Origin: Auricularia sp. M13 | Taxonomy: Eukaryota > Basidiomycota > Agaricomycetes > Auriculariales > Auriculariaceae | Assembly (NCBI GenBank): GCA_037042915.1 | Contig: JAXOIZ010000013.1 | Location: 156,982-220,981 of the forward strand | Reading direction: 5' to 3' | Length of the DNA: 64,000 bases | Shown here: positions 31,874-42,619 of the stretch, in pieces | How positions within the stretch are numbered: position 1 is the first letter of the stretch | How the letters are laid out: each line of letters starts with the position of its first letter | Notes under the pieces: generated by a model | Seen by the model: the letters and a program-made list of their open reading frames with translations, nothing else | What the model was told of the DNA's origin: nothing | Database searches by the model: none | Program-made: the position numbers and the translations under genes

Positions 31874-32684
31874 TCAATCTTCGTTTAGGTAGCTCTTGCC
31901 TGCCGCCCACAGTTTCCCCCAGATACCGCCGTCCAACGCAAGCAGCTTCTTGAACTCTTCCGCTGGAACCGTCTTCTCAAAGAAGGCTAGCGTGGAGAGC
32001 GTGAGCAGGTCCGCGGCGACCGGTTGCGCTCCGGTTAGCCACGGGCCGCCCGCGTCGGCCTTCTGGTACACCGACGCGATCTTGGCCCAGCCCTCCTCAG
32101 TGGCCTTCCACTTGGTCGCGCGCAGCTCGCTCCCGAGGGGCGCCCACTCGCTCAGCGGCGAGCCGTACCACGCAAGGCGCGTCGAGCGGAAGTACTCCGC
32201 GCCGGCCTCCTCAAGAATCTCCGGCACGCCGGGAAGCAGCACCTGCGCACTGGCCTTGAACGCCGTTCCGGAAAATAGCTCGCTGAATGCCGCCTGGAGC
32301 GCACGCGTGCCCGGCGGGAAGATCTTGGGCGTGTCGGGGAACGCGACGTCGAGATACTCGAGGATCGCGTCCGAGTCCTCCACGATCTTGCCGTCGATTG
32401 AGATGGCCGGGCACGTGTAGAGCGCGGCGCCGGTGTCAGGGCGCGTGCCTGTGGGCTTTGCGCCGATGGACTTGAAGTACGGCTCGATCTCGGGGTACGT
32501 GAGCCAGTGCGTCTTGTAGGCGATTTTCTTATAGTTGAGTGCAAGCCTGCGATTCGTCAACATATGATAGAGATTCGAACGCATAATAAGACTAGATGAG
32601 TACGCACCGGACCTTCCAGGTGTTGGGCGACCAAGGACCTTTTGAGGACGGGATGTCGAAGAATATGACGTTCGGCGTGGACAT
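31874..32684 (-). CDS. Glutathione S-transferase-like protein (copy 1)
   Basis: Two exons: 32608-32684 encodes MSTPNVIFFDIPSSKGPWSP..., a 62 nt intron (GTGCGT...CGCAG, 32546-32607) follows, and exon 2 is 31874-32545. The join restores the N-terminal GST motif SPNTWKVRLALNYKKI of fungal etherase-like/UstS-type GSTs. The thioredoxin-fold part has CPAISIDGKIVEDSDAILEYL (cis-Pro and the ED-S-D glutathione site). The C-terminal helical domain follows (GGPWLTGAQPVAADLLTLS). The length of about 248 residues is normal. It probably conjugates or reduces small electrophiles with glutathione in the cytosol. It lies antisense between F-box B and F-box C; this copy reads to its natural end (KSYLNED). Confidence 0.85.
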
Positions 32685-33335
32685 AGTCAGGCTGATTCCA
32701 GGGTGGTGGATCAGGCCTTTCCGCGGCCGAGAACAGAGCTCTTATAGTGACTTGTAAAAATCAATGGCTATAGACTCTATATGGCGACAGCTGGGGCTGC
32801 AGTGCTACCTGCGAGCCGGGTGACGGCAGCTGTCGACCCGGTCCGTCCTGTCGCACCCGATTGGCCACAGGGCTGAGTCGAGCATCCCTCCTGCATACAC
32901 AGGCCTGGGTCCGGACGCGGCATGTCTTGTTGCTCGGTCATACTATTATCCTCCGGTGTGAGAAAATTCAAGGCTATTCTCACCTCTCAGGGTACAACCC
33001 TGATAATCTGTCCTAGTACAGCACAAAGCTTTCCATATCATATGCTATATGCAGCATTAGGCGGCGCTCGGAAATCCAATATTCTAGGGACAACATTCCG
33101 CAGACTTGGGTCAAAGACCCGCTGGTATGCTCACTGTGCTGGACAAAATTACACTGTACTCTCAGGAAGATGAGCCGTTAGAGGAGATGCGCCTGAATTA
33201 GAATATTCTTTTTTTCAACTTGCCATTATATCTGAATTAATTTCCAGAACTGTACAGTTGCAATCGGCGGCAATCTCGGTCTGATATCGGTACAGCAGCG
33301 AGGCTGTGCACCTGGCTCTCTTTTGTCATCGTTCC

Positions 33336-33731
33336 ATGAGCCGAGCTATCGACAAGTCCGCGACTGCGTTCCTTTCTGACGACCTGCTCAGCGAAATACT
33401 TTGTCTTGCTTGCGGGTCTTCTGTCGATGCCAAGTTCGCCGTGTCCCAAGTATCAACGCGCTGGCGGCACGTTGCGCTCAGCACGCCGTTGCTTTGGACG
33501 CATTTTCACATATGCTCCAATCTGGACCGATATCGCATCCATCTCGTTCTCGAACGGACCGGGCCTTCTGCTCCACTGCGCGTCCAGATAACCGGCCTCC
33601 CCTACTGGACCCACCGGGATTACTCCGACAACGCATTACAAGCTCTCATTCCCTGGGCAACTAGGCTACCTGAGTGCGTCGCTGTTTCAGCACCCCAATT
33701 ATCAGGAAAACCCGACGGGGTCACTGTATAA
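33336..33731 (+). pseudogene. Truncated F-box C at the duplication junction
   Basis: The ATG at 33336 (MSRAIDKSATAFLSDDLLSE) and the next 105 codons are identical to intact F-box C at 38868. At 33655 the sequence jumps to the left end of copy 2, which normally lies upstream of F-box A. The frame then runs for about 25 codons of non-homologous sequence (ATRLPECVAVSAPQLSG...) to a stop at 33731. The product would be an F-box without substrate-binding region, about 131 residues. The promoter and 5' region are preserved, so it might be transcribed. Confidence 0.85.
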
Positions 33732-33735
33732 CGCC

Positions 33736-35106
33736 ATGCCTGCTATATCGAAGCTCTCGGACGACCTGCTTTCCCAGATTCTCTGCCTGGCGGCTGGTTC
33801 CGCGCTATACGCAAAATTTGACTTGGCCCAAGTATCAGCGCTGCTGCGTCGCGCTCAACTCACCGCTGCTTTGGACGCAGATTCACATAGCCTCGCAGTC
33901 CGAGTTTTATGGGACAGGCCGCAGGTGCTTTGCGCTTGTCTTAGAGCGCACAGGCTCATCTGCTCTGCTCGACGTTGTGTTGTCAGGTCCGTTCCGAAAG
34001 GACGATGCCCTCTATATGGCGACGGCACTGGTCCCATATGCCGCGCGTATGCGGGTGCTGGACACGCCGGACGATAACTTTGACGCTCTTCTGACGAGCG
34101 CTTGGTCTTTCCCTGCACTGGGTGTATTGCTGGCGTTCGCGGTGTTGGAGGTCTTCGCAAGCACGGCCCGCAGCTAGACCTAACCGCCCCATGCTTGCGC
34201 GAGCTCTATTTGAATTCCGTCCCGCTCCCCATCCGATTCAAGGAGCTGTTCTCAAATCGAATCGAAGAGGTCAGCATTCACTATTGCGACAACATCAAAG
34301 TGACCGATCTCCTGGCCGTCATCGCGCTGTGTTCACCTTGTGGACTTGGAGTTCAGCATCAATACGGCAATGGAGCACCGTGAGGAGGTTTCCTGGGACG
34401 TTCCGCCACTGCGTCGGCTCAATAGTCTGACGCTGGTCTTCCCATTCCCCGAGATCCTCGATATGCTGGACAATGCCGTCGACCGAGACACCGTTCTTCA
34501 GACGCTGACAGTTTCCACGTCCTGCAACCGTGACGCCGACTGTGTACTGAGGCTCTGCGCTTCTGTTACTCGTGGCTTCGGCGCGCTCATATCGCTGAAG
34601 TTCCATGACAAGCACTCCTTTGTGTTGCGTGATGATGCTGGCCGCATGCGCGAAATCAAGGTGGGGAATCTATCCCGAAATACTTCCCTTCAGGTCTGGC
34701 CGCATCTCGCGAAGGAACACAGCGCCCAGGCCACCGTCAGGGAGCTACACGTACCCTATAAATACTGGAACGATTTCGCCGAGGGATTTGCCAAGCATCC
34801 CCCTGGCTCACAGCTGCGCAGCCTCGTATCCTGACCTCGGAGTATGGCTTCGAGGAAATGACCGAATCCAAGCTACCTGCTCTCAAAAGGCTCGTTCTTC
34901 CTGGACTCGAGCGAGTAGAAATTTTGGCATCCAGGCTATCTCTACCCCCAGCGGGCGTCACCTATCTCTTGCGGAGCATCTCGTCCGGGCACGCGGCGCG
35001 CCCAATCGAACTCACCGTCAGCGGGTTGACGGAAAGCGTCGAGTATTTGCGGGATCTCATTGAGACGAATGACAGCGCTGCATGGGATTTGGTCGGCGCA
35101 TTGTAG
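33736..35106 (+). pseudogene. F-box protein A, copy 2, with several indels
   Basis: It is homologous throughout to the intact gene at 28195-29571. Frame changes occur at about 33838 (GTATCAGCGCTGCTGCGTCG, a deletion relative to CGCGCTGGCGAAGCGTCG), 34130 (two-base insertion, ATTGCTGGCGTTC), 34326 (two-base loss, ATCGCGCTGTG) and 34825 (one-base loss, CAGCCTCGTATCC). Substitutions are nearly absent. All lesions lie in GC-rich short repeats, the typical place for long-read or assembly indels, but true decay after duplication is equally possible. The family C-terminus (RDLIETNDSAAWDL) is preserved. Confidence 0.8.
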
Positions 35107-35498
35107 AATTCCGCGCACACCATAATTAGGGATAAGTATTGTCCATTTCGCGTAGCTCGTGTAGTTTTCATCCACTCCATGCGGTGCGATTTGGATTTTA
35201 TATAGACATGCCACAGTATAATAGTTACTGCGCTCAGTTTAGGCTCGGGAGACTCGGCGCAAGGGGCTGTACGCTCCTACTTTTCTCTCCCCCCATGCCT
35301 GCCCTCCCCGCAACTTACACTCCGAAAATTTCCTCTGTGAAGTGGATAGCTTTGAAATTTTGGAAAAGCGACGTTGAACCTCCAAAAGCAATTATCTGGG
35401 AGCAGCCTTTGTCCGGGTCAATGTCGGAGCTTAAAGTCATTTTGTCAAGTCCGTGATGCAGGCGGCTGCGCGCTTGGCTCTCGAACCTCGACATCAAC

Positions 35499-36982
35499 AT
35501 GGCCGCTATAGCGCTACTACCTGACGATGTGCTCATTCTCATAGTCCGTGCGGCCACAGGCCCTATTATCCAGGCCAAGTTAGCCGTGGCACAGGTCTCG
35601 CGGCGCTGGCGTCGCGTCGCCCTCAACTCGCCGCTGCTCTGGTCGCACATTCGGATGAACAGAAGCGCCATCGCAAACCAAGCGGAGGACGGGCAGCTTT
35701 CGCTGATCTTGGAACGGACTGGCCAGTCAGTACCTCTCGATGTCGAGCTTTTTGGTCCATTCTTGACTCGCCTTCCGGAGGCACCCTTGGTTGCGCATGC
35801 AGCCCGTATACGCGTTCTGAATTTGACCTACGCAGCATATGACGGCCTGCTGAATGCAGACCTCGAATTTCCCTTACTTGGAGTTTTACGTGTGCACGGC
35901 TTCGGCAACGACGAGCTGCGATTGACTGCTCGGAACCTGCGCGTGCTTGAGCTGGCAGAAGTCGTCCCACGCCGCTTTGAGGAGCTGCTTTCCGACTCGC
36001 TGGAAGAGCTCATCATAGATAGGTGCTTGGACGTCGACTATTATGCCCTTCTGTCAGTGTTCGTGCGCTGTCCAAAGCTACGGCACCTCACGTTTCGGAC
36101 GGCGGCCATGGCCGAGCCGAGCGACGCTCCTCCTGATATTGCGGACGTTACATCACCCCTGCACATGCTCGAGACGCTGTATCTGCAGCTCCCGCGGATC
36201 AACATTCTCTCGGTGCTGGAGAACTACGTTTGCCCGCCGCGGGGAATACAGGCTGCTCAGGGCATTATTCCGCACCGTATCACCGTCAACGTATACTCCT
36301 GCCAAGACGCCCACGACAACAAGTTGCTCTGCTCCTCGCTGCTCCGCGGCATCGATTCCCTCGTCACGCTGGAAATTCCAGATTCACACACTATCATCCT
36401 GCACGATGCTCGCGGCCGTACACGCACTATGACCGTTGCGAGCCAACAATCCCGCTGGGAAAACGTGTGGCCCTGCCTCGCGACGTCGCATTTTGCCCAA
36501 GATACCGTGCGCGTTGTGACAGTACCTTTCAGCTATTGGCACCGGCTCGCCTATGAGTTCACCCAGCATCCGCCCAAGGCGCTCCAACGGTTGCGCGTGC
36601 TTTCTCTAGGAACGACTGGAGATGGTCTAGATTTGTCATAGTCGATACCGACGAAGACCTAACCGAGGCTGCTCGCCGCAACTCACTCGCATTGCCTGCA
36701 CTTCAACGAGTTGACTTCACTCCGAATTCAGGTTGCTGGCACACTCCAGTGAACGTCATGCTGGATGTTCTTCGTTGTATCAGTTGCGATTCAGCTCGTC
36801 CCATTCAGGTGGCCATTAACGAACCTCCAGATGAACCAGGTCGCTATTCATCCGCAGTATCGAAATCATCACACCTCGATCGATCGCCGCCGTCGTCGCT
36901 TGTGGATGTCGATAGCATCCGGGCTCGTCTGGAGCAGGAGGGCGGCGGACGTTGGAAGGTGGTCGCCTTCGCGCAAACGTAA
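35499..36982 (+). pseudogene. F-box protein B, copy 2, frame broken near the 3' end
   Basis: The frame from ATG 35499 is open for 380 codons, through the point where copy 1 is broken. It shifts at about 36604 (TTTCTCTAGG versus TTTCCTCTAGG in copy 1) and stops at 36641. Homology continues in another frame from about 36650 to a stop at 36982, ending in the family signature (RARLEQEGGGRWKVVAFAQT). Copies 1 and 2 thus have lesions at different places. A one-base consensus error here would be enough to hide a full-length F-box protein of about 495 residues. Confidence 0.7.
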
Positions 36983-37407
36983 GCAGCATTATCAGCTGCA
37001 TATAACCCGGGCCCAACTTCCGGGCCTCTTCATTGCGTCACTCTGGATTTCTGCTCTGCGTGTTTGCGTTTAGGGTAGCCATTTTCCCTTCAATCGAATT
37101 ATGTGCCGTCTTGTTCGCTTCACACGTTTCTTATTGAACCATAATCCTTGAAGGATCATAATTACTGTTGCATTTTCGCGTCGCAGCTCCCGGAACTTTT
37201 CTTCATTTGCGTCTTCAACAAGCATTTGTCCCACTGGGGAAAAGTATCCGGCGCTGGATTGCTGTTCGCTCTGGTTATTTCGCCAGCTGGCTCTACTGTA
37301 TCCTTGCTTCAACTTCACGGAAAATATATGCTTCATTGAAGGCCTTTACAAAGAATGCGCATTTTCCTATAGTCTTCTAGTTCTCAGTTCCTTTCTACAA
37401 ACTCGAC

Positions 37408-38217
37408 TCAATCTTCGTTTAGGTAGCTCTTGCCTGCCGCCCACAGTTTCCCCAGATACCGCCGTCCAACGCAAGCAGCTTCTTGAACTCTTCCGCTGGA
37501 ACCGTCTTCTCAAAGAAGGCTAGCGTGGAGAGCGTGAGCAGGTCCGCGGCGACCGGTTGCGCTCCGGTTAGCCACGGGCCGCCCGCGTCGGCCTTCTGGT
37601 ACACCGACGCGATCTTGGCCCAGCCCTCCTCAGTGGCCTTCCACTTGGTCGCGCGCAGCTCGCTCCCGAGGGGCGCCCACTCGCTCAGCGGCGAGCCGTA
37701 CCACGCAAGGCGCGTCGAGCGGAAGTACTCCGCGCCGGCCTCCTCAAGAATCTCCGGCACGCCGGGAAGCAGCACCTGCGCACTGGCCTTGAACGCCGTT
37801 CCGGAAAATAGCTCGCTGAATGCCGCCTGGAGCGCACGCGTGCCCGGCGGGAAGATCTTGGGCGTGTCGGGGAACGCGACGTCGAGATACTCGAGGATCG
37901 CGTCCGAGTCCTCCACGATCTTGCCGTCGATTGAGATGGCCGGGCACGTGTAGAGCGCGGCGCCGGTGTCAGGGCGCGTGCCTGTGGGCTTTGCGCCGAT
38001 GGACTTGAAGTACGGCTCGATCTCGGGGTACGTGAGCCAGTGCGTCTTGTAGGCGATTTTCTTATAGTTGAGTGCAAGCCTGCGATTCGTCAACATATGA
38101 TAGAGATTCGAACGCATAATAAGACTAGATGAGTACGCACCGGACCTTCCAGGTGTTGGGCGACCAAGGACCTTTTGAGGACGGGATGTCGAAGAATATG
38201 ACGTTCGGCGTGGACAT
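37408..38217 (-). pseudogene. Glutathione S-transferase-like protein, copy 2, C-terminal frameshift
   Basis: It has the same two-exon structure as copy 1 (exon 1 38141-38217, intron 38079-38140). A run of five C in copy 1 is four C here (about 37448), so the last residues change to NCGRQARAT and stop at 37419 instead of 37408. Only about 10-12 residues beyond the last GST helix are affected, so the protein could still fold. The change is in a homopolymer and may be a consensus error. Confidence 0.75.
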
Positions 38218-38867
38218 AGTCAGGCTGATTCCAGGGTGGTGGATCAGGCCTTTCCGCGGCCGAGAACAGAGCTCTTATAGTGACTTGTAAAAATCAATGG
38301 CTATAGACTCTATATGGCGACAGCTGGGGCTGCAGTGCTACCTGCGAGCCGGGTGACGGCAGCTGTCGACCCGGTCCGTCCTGTCGCACCCGATTGGCCA
38401 CAGGGCTGAGTCGAGCATCCCTCCTGCATACACAGGCCTGGGTCCGGACGCGGCATGTCTTGTTGCTCGGTCATACTATTATCCTCCGGTGTGAGAAAAT
38501 TCAAGGCTATTCTCACCTCTCAGGGTACAACCCTGATAATCTGTCCTAGTACAGCACAAAGCTTTCCATATCATATGCTATATGCAGCATTAGGCGGCGC
38601 TCGGAAATCCAATATTCTAGGGACAACATTCCGCAGACTTGGGTCAAAGACCCGCTGGTATGCTCACTGTGCTGGACAAAATTACACTGTACTCTCAGGA
38701 AGATGAGCCGTTAGAGGAGATGCGCCTGAATTAGAATATTCTTTTTTCAACTTGCCATTATATCTGAATTAATTTCCAGAACTGTACAGTTGCAATCGGC
38801 GGCAATCTCGGTCTGATATCGGTACAGCAGCGAGGCTGTGCACCTGGCTCTCTTTTGTCATCGTTCC

Positions 38868-40262
38868 ATGAGCCGAGCTATCGACAAGTCCGCGACTGCG
38901 TTCCTTTCTGACGACCTGCTCAGCGAAATACTTTGTCTTGCTTGCGGGTCTTCTGTCGATGCCAAGTTCGCCGTGTCCCAAGTATCAACGCGCTGGCGGC
39001 ACGTTGCGCTCAGCACGCCGTTGCTTTGGACGCATTTTCACATATGCTCCAATCTGGACCGATATCGCATCCATCTCGTTCTCGAACGGACCGGGCCTTC
39101 TGCTCCACTGCGCGTCCAGATAACCGGCCTCCCCTACTGGACCCACCGGGATTACTCCGACAACGCATTACAAGCTCTCATTCCCTACGCGGCCCGCGTT
39201 CAGACCCTGGAATCATCAGCGACGAACGGCACTGCCTGGAGCAGCAACATTATCTTTGCCACACTCGAAATATTGCGCGTTCGAGGTGGCGAATGCGGTA
39301 CACCAGGAGTCTGCGTGCAGGCTCCAAACTTGCGCGTCGTCGACTTGGCTTTTGTCAGACCTCTATGTCTCTCCGATTTCCTCTCCGAAAGGCTGGAAGA
39401 AATACGAATCCAAATCTGCACAAACGTCGTGTACGCGGAACTTCTGACAGTGCTCACGCGCTGTGTCAACCTAGTGCATCTGACCTTTCACACCGACGAG
39501 ACTCAGGCCGATCATGTGCAGAGACGTTGGGACATACCGCCCCTCCGTAGGCTGAGGACCATGGACTTGCAGCTACCTTTTGGGATGCTCGTCGAAGTGC
39601 TGAATAACGTGACGGATTCTGACACTGTTCTGCAGTCTGTGACCGCTTGCTTTACATGGGGTCGCGACGCGCTCTATATGCAAGATAGTTACGCCGCGCT
39701 CCTCCGCCATATGGGTCCACTGGTATCGTTCCGGGTCGAGGACGAACGGTACATCACGCTGCATGACGCCCATGGTCGCAAACGAACCATGGATATATGG
39801 CATCCAAATCGGATGTCGACATGGGAGCACGTCTGGGTTCATCTTGCCCAGATCTATTGCGTGCAGGATACGATACGCGAAATTTGGATGCCTCTCCGCC
39901 TCTGGAACGCCCTCGGCGACGACCTGACGGAGTATCCACCACATAATCTGCCCACTCTGCGTGTTCTGATCGAGTGGGAGGACCTCGAGCACATCTCGAA
40001 GGAAAATGGTCAGAGCATAGGAGACCTTCCGACACTCAGCTCGCTTGCGTTGCCCGGCCTTGTGCGTCTGGAATTTGGCTGTCTGTCAGGACCCGGCGCT
40101 CTGGAGCTGCCCGCGAAGCTTATCCTTCATATTCTAAGGAGCATCGCCCTCGATGTCAACCAATCCCTCGATTTGGCGCTTGAGGCGCCCATTCCACAAA
40201 TCAAAGAACTCCGGGATCTCCTTGAGGCGGAAGGTGACGATAGGTGGCACTTGGCCTCGTAG
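38868..40262 (+). CDS. F-box protein C (intact)
   Basis: A single exon of 464 residues starts at ATG 38868 (MSRAIDKSATAFLSDDLLSE). The frame is open ten codons upstream, but this Met sits at the usual distance from the F-box. The F-box (LSDDLLSEILCLACGSS, QVSTRWRHVALSTPLLWTHF) is followed by LRR-like repeats with aliphatic heptads. The C-terminus is KELRDLLEAEGDDRWHLAS, the same Leu-Arg-Asp-Leu ... Arg-Trp ending as its relatives. The 5' third belongs to duplication copy 2 and the 3' two thirds lie outside it, so this is the original gene and 33336-33731 the derivative. The target is unknown. Confidence 0.82.
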   Translation: MSRAIDKSATAFLSDDLLSEILCLACGSSVDAKFAVSQVSTRWRHVALSTPLLWTHFHICSNLDRYRIHLVLERTGPSAPLRVQITGLPYWTHRDYSDNALQALIPYAARVQTLESSATNGTAWSSNIIFATLEILRVRGGECGTPGVCVQAPNLRVVDLAFVRPLCLSDFLSERLEEIRIQICTNVVYAELLTVLTRCVNLVHLTFHTDETQADHVQRRWDIPPLRRLRTMDLQLPFGMLVEVLNNVTDSDTVLQSVTACFTWGRDALYMQDSYAALLRHMGPLVSFRVEDERYITLHDAHGRKRTMDIWHPNRMSTWEHVWVHLAQIYCVQDTIREIWMPLRLWNALGDDLTEYPPHNLPTLRVLIEWEDLEHISKENGQSIGDLPTLSSLALPGLVRLEFGCLSGPGALELPAKLILHILRSIALDVNQSLDLALEAPIPQIKELRDLLEAEGDDRWHLAS

Positions 40263-40714
40263 ACGTCGACGTTTTGCCAGTAATCGTCCATAACTCATAC
40301 GAGCATGCGGTTTTCTTCGTGACGCAGAATCTGAAGAACAACTCAGATGAATTATAAACTGAGGTTGTCGACTTCTTTATGCAATTACAACGCGGTCGCG
40401 GCCTTCGCTACAGTACGACGATACGCCCCGGACCTGACTCAGACTGCTCTGGTCAAAGGCACGCGCTATGCACGTGCACCTGCGTTCGTCCCCCGCGATA
40501 TGGCTTATCCGAGTCCCTGCGGGCGACAGATTGACGACAGACGCGCAGATTCATCCCTGGAATCTGTGAGAGCCTCCGCTACGGTTTCCCTGGCTCGTCA
40601 CTGTTGACATGACGCGCATTTGGCGCTCTGGCGCTACCAGGTATGGACTGAGATCAGCTCGCATGATTCCAACTTGCTCAGATGTACCATGCGCAATATC
40701 CTGTAATATCAGAA

Positions 40715-41150
40715 CGGTACAGTGCAGCAGGGTTTCGGCGACGAGATAGACTTCATGTGGCCGCCCGCCTGGGGTCCCGCTACCTTTATGTACGTTACAG
40801 CACGACACTCTGCGGTGCCTGAGGTTTTCACGCAGCTCATTTGTAGGTCGCAAGAGTGGATTCTTCAACTCACCTCGCCTTACTCATCTTCCATGCAGTA
40901 TTTTTTGGGAATATCAGCGCTGAGAAATGCAGAAGATTTATTATAGTTAGCTGATTGGGAGCAAAATCGACGCAAGTAATCGCCGCAGAGCACCAGAACA
41001 ACACTCAATCAGACTCCGCCACATGGCTTGTCTTGCCGTTCACTACGACTCCGCTGTTTGCGCCGTGCTTGTGGCTCACTCTTCCCTCATCGACGACACT
41101 ATGCATCTGCTCTTCAGGCTTCAGGGAGCGGCACGAGGGTGTCCTGATGC
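40715..41150 (+). pseudogene. DUF6533-type membrane protein relic
   Basis: The frame near 40722-40860 reads GDEIDFMWPPAWGPATFMYV then TARHSAVPEVFTQLIC. This is clearly related to GDEIELMWSTAWSPAVFLYG and EEIELVWSSSPGPAVLLYYA in the genes at 50593 and 56267. The upstream YEYLITI half of the motif is missing, and no start, later membrane spans or consistent splice sites can be found. Traces of the next exons may lie at 41030-41150 (hydrophobic frame YDSAVCAVLVAHSSLIDDT). It is probably a degenerate member of the small local family. Confidence 0.5.
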
Positions 41151-41260
41151 ATGCTCACTGCTGTCCGCGCGCCATTCTCGTCATCATTTCAAGGTCAATG
41201 GACGAATAAATAAAATTCAGATCCCATATAACAAAGGATTGTCGCGTAGTGCTACTCGAA

Positions 41261-42619
41261 CTACTTGCGCCTACGCGGACGCGGCTTCCCCTTGGGTTTG
41301 CTCGGCGGCTTGGGCGCCCGCTTTGGCTGTTTCTTGGGCGTAATGCGCTTCTTGGGCGGCGCGGGCTTGCCGATTTCACGGCGCGGACGGTTCTATGACA
41401 GTCAGCACCGGCGGCGCGACGAACGAGAGACATACAGGAGGACGGGGGACGACTTTCTTCGCAGGCGGCGTCTTGACGGGCGGTTTCTTCGCGGGCACGC
41501 GAGGCTTCTTTGCAGGCGCCGGCTTGGTCTGCATCTGGCTGCGCGGGACGGTCTTCTTGGGCTGTTGGCCGGGCAGTGGACACGAGCGGGCGGGCGGCGC
41601 GTGTGGGCCCGAGCGGGATGCGCCGCGGGCGACGGCTGCGCGTCGGCGGAGGCTCACGTTCCGATTCTGGCGGCGCACGACACGGCGCATGACTGGCGCG
41701 CCCGCGCCGCTGGACGACCCAGCGCCAGGCGTTCCTGGGGGAGGCTTTCCCCACGGTGGAGGTTTGCCCCACGGCCCACCTGGCGGTTTCGTCGTCGCTG
41801 GAGCGCACTGCTCTTGTGCTCTGCGTCTCATCAGCCTGCCGTCTGACTGACCGATCGGCAATGAAAGAACACGTACTTCTTTGCCTCGTCCTCTTCCTGC
41901 TTCTTCCGCTTGACCTGCTCCTTGATGTCCTCCTCAACATCATTCGCGACGAGTCTCGTAAACCGGATGTATTCGTTCCAGTATTCCTCGACGCTGCCGG
42001 CCTTGGCGACGTCCTCTCCGAACAGCTCCTTGATCTTGTTGTCAATAGCGGTTGCTACAGACAATACGGACGTCTTGTGCAGCAGATAGTCGGTCATGGC
42101 GAGGTAGTCCATGTCGGACGACCCCGCGCGCTGCCTGTTACCCGAATTGAAGTTAATCTTGTTCTGCGTCTTGATGTCCTCGATGCGTCCCCTGCGCCAA
42201 ACCGTCAGCCATCACGTCTCAGGCGCGTAGCTCCGGTGCATGTTGCAACGCACTGGAAGAAGACCAAGTTCGGCCGATTGTTGACGATGTCCCGAATCTT
42301 GATGATGTTCTTCTGCATGTCGCGCTGGATGTTCTGCTTGGCGTTGTCCGACGCGCCGTTGTCGTACTTGGCCTGCGCGTATTCGCACACGCCGCCCGGC
42401 GCGCGCAGGACGTCGAGCACCATACTGATCTCGAGCACATGGTCGCACGTATACGCGCCCGGCAGCCGCGTCTATCAAGTTCACAGCGCCAGCCAGCGCA
42501 TCAGCAAACACGCAGGCACCGAGCCAGTCAGCACTGGCACGACGTACGTTCGCAGCCTTGACCTCGGTGGCGGTCTTGTACACCAGCGTGGTGTCGCGCG
42601 GCGTCCTGGTCGTCGACTT
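41261..42619 (-). CDS. Unrecognised five-exon gene with Lys/Pro-rich tail (5' end not found)
   Basis: Exons 42548-42619 (partial), 42254-42471, 41877-42191, 41436-41835 and 41261-41392 join in phase with canonical GT-AG introns of about 76, 62, 41 and 43 nt. Segments in order are TTLVYKTATEVKAAN / TRLPGAYTCDHVLEISMVLD, an Asn-rich helical part (DNAKQNIQRDMQKNIIKIRD), an acidic/charged helix (YIRFTRLVANDVEEDIKEQV), then a low-complexity Pro/Lys/Arg tail ending PSKPKGKPRPRRRK. A TGA precedes the first exon in frame, so upstream exons are needed; none are apparent to 43.7 kb. CDHVLEI recalls a segment of some secreted fungal proteins, but that is a weak impression. The basic tail could bind nucleic acid or an acidic surface. 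Confidence 0.6.

Larger units (their letters stand above)
28114..33654 (+). repeat. Tandem segmental duplication, copy 1 (5.54 kb)
   Basis: The unit runs from GGGCAACTAGGC to CTCTCATTCCCT and is followed immediately by copy 2 (33655-39186). It carries F-box A, F-box B, an antisense GST and the 5' part of F-box C. The left boundary is set where the base before GGGCAAC differs (A at 28113, T at 33654). No clear microhomology is seen at the junction. Substitutions between copies are rare; most differences are small indels. Confidence 0.9.
33655..39186 (+). repeat. Tandem segmental duplication, copy 2 (5.53 kb)
   Basis: This is the second copy of 28114-33654. Its right boundary is within F-box C, where copy 1 departs after CTCTCATTCCCT and copy 2 continues into the intact gene. 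The nine-base net length difference comes from scattered small indels. Confidence 0.9.

Noticed and set aside
33655-39186. Independent ancient paralogues rather than a recent duplication
   Set aside because: Intergenic DNA and introns are as similar as exons and both boundaries are sharp, so a single recent segmental event explains the data.
41155-42045. Long frames on both strands over 41.2-42.6 kb
   Set aside because: They are alternative frames of the five-exon minus-strand gene, whose splice phases are consistent.
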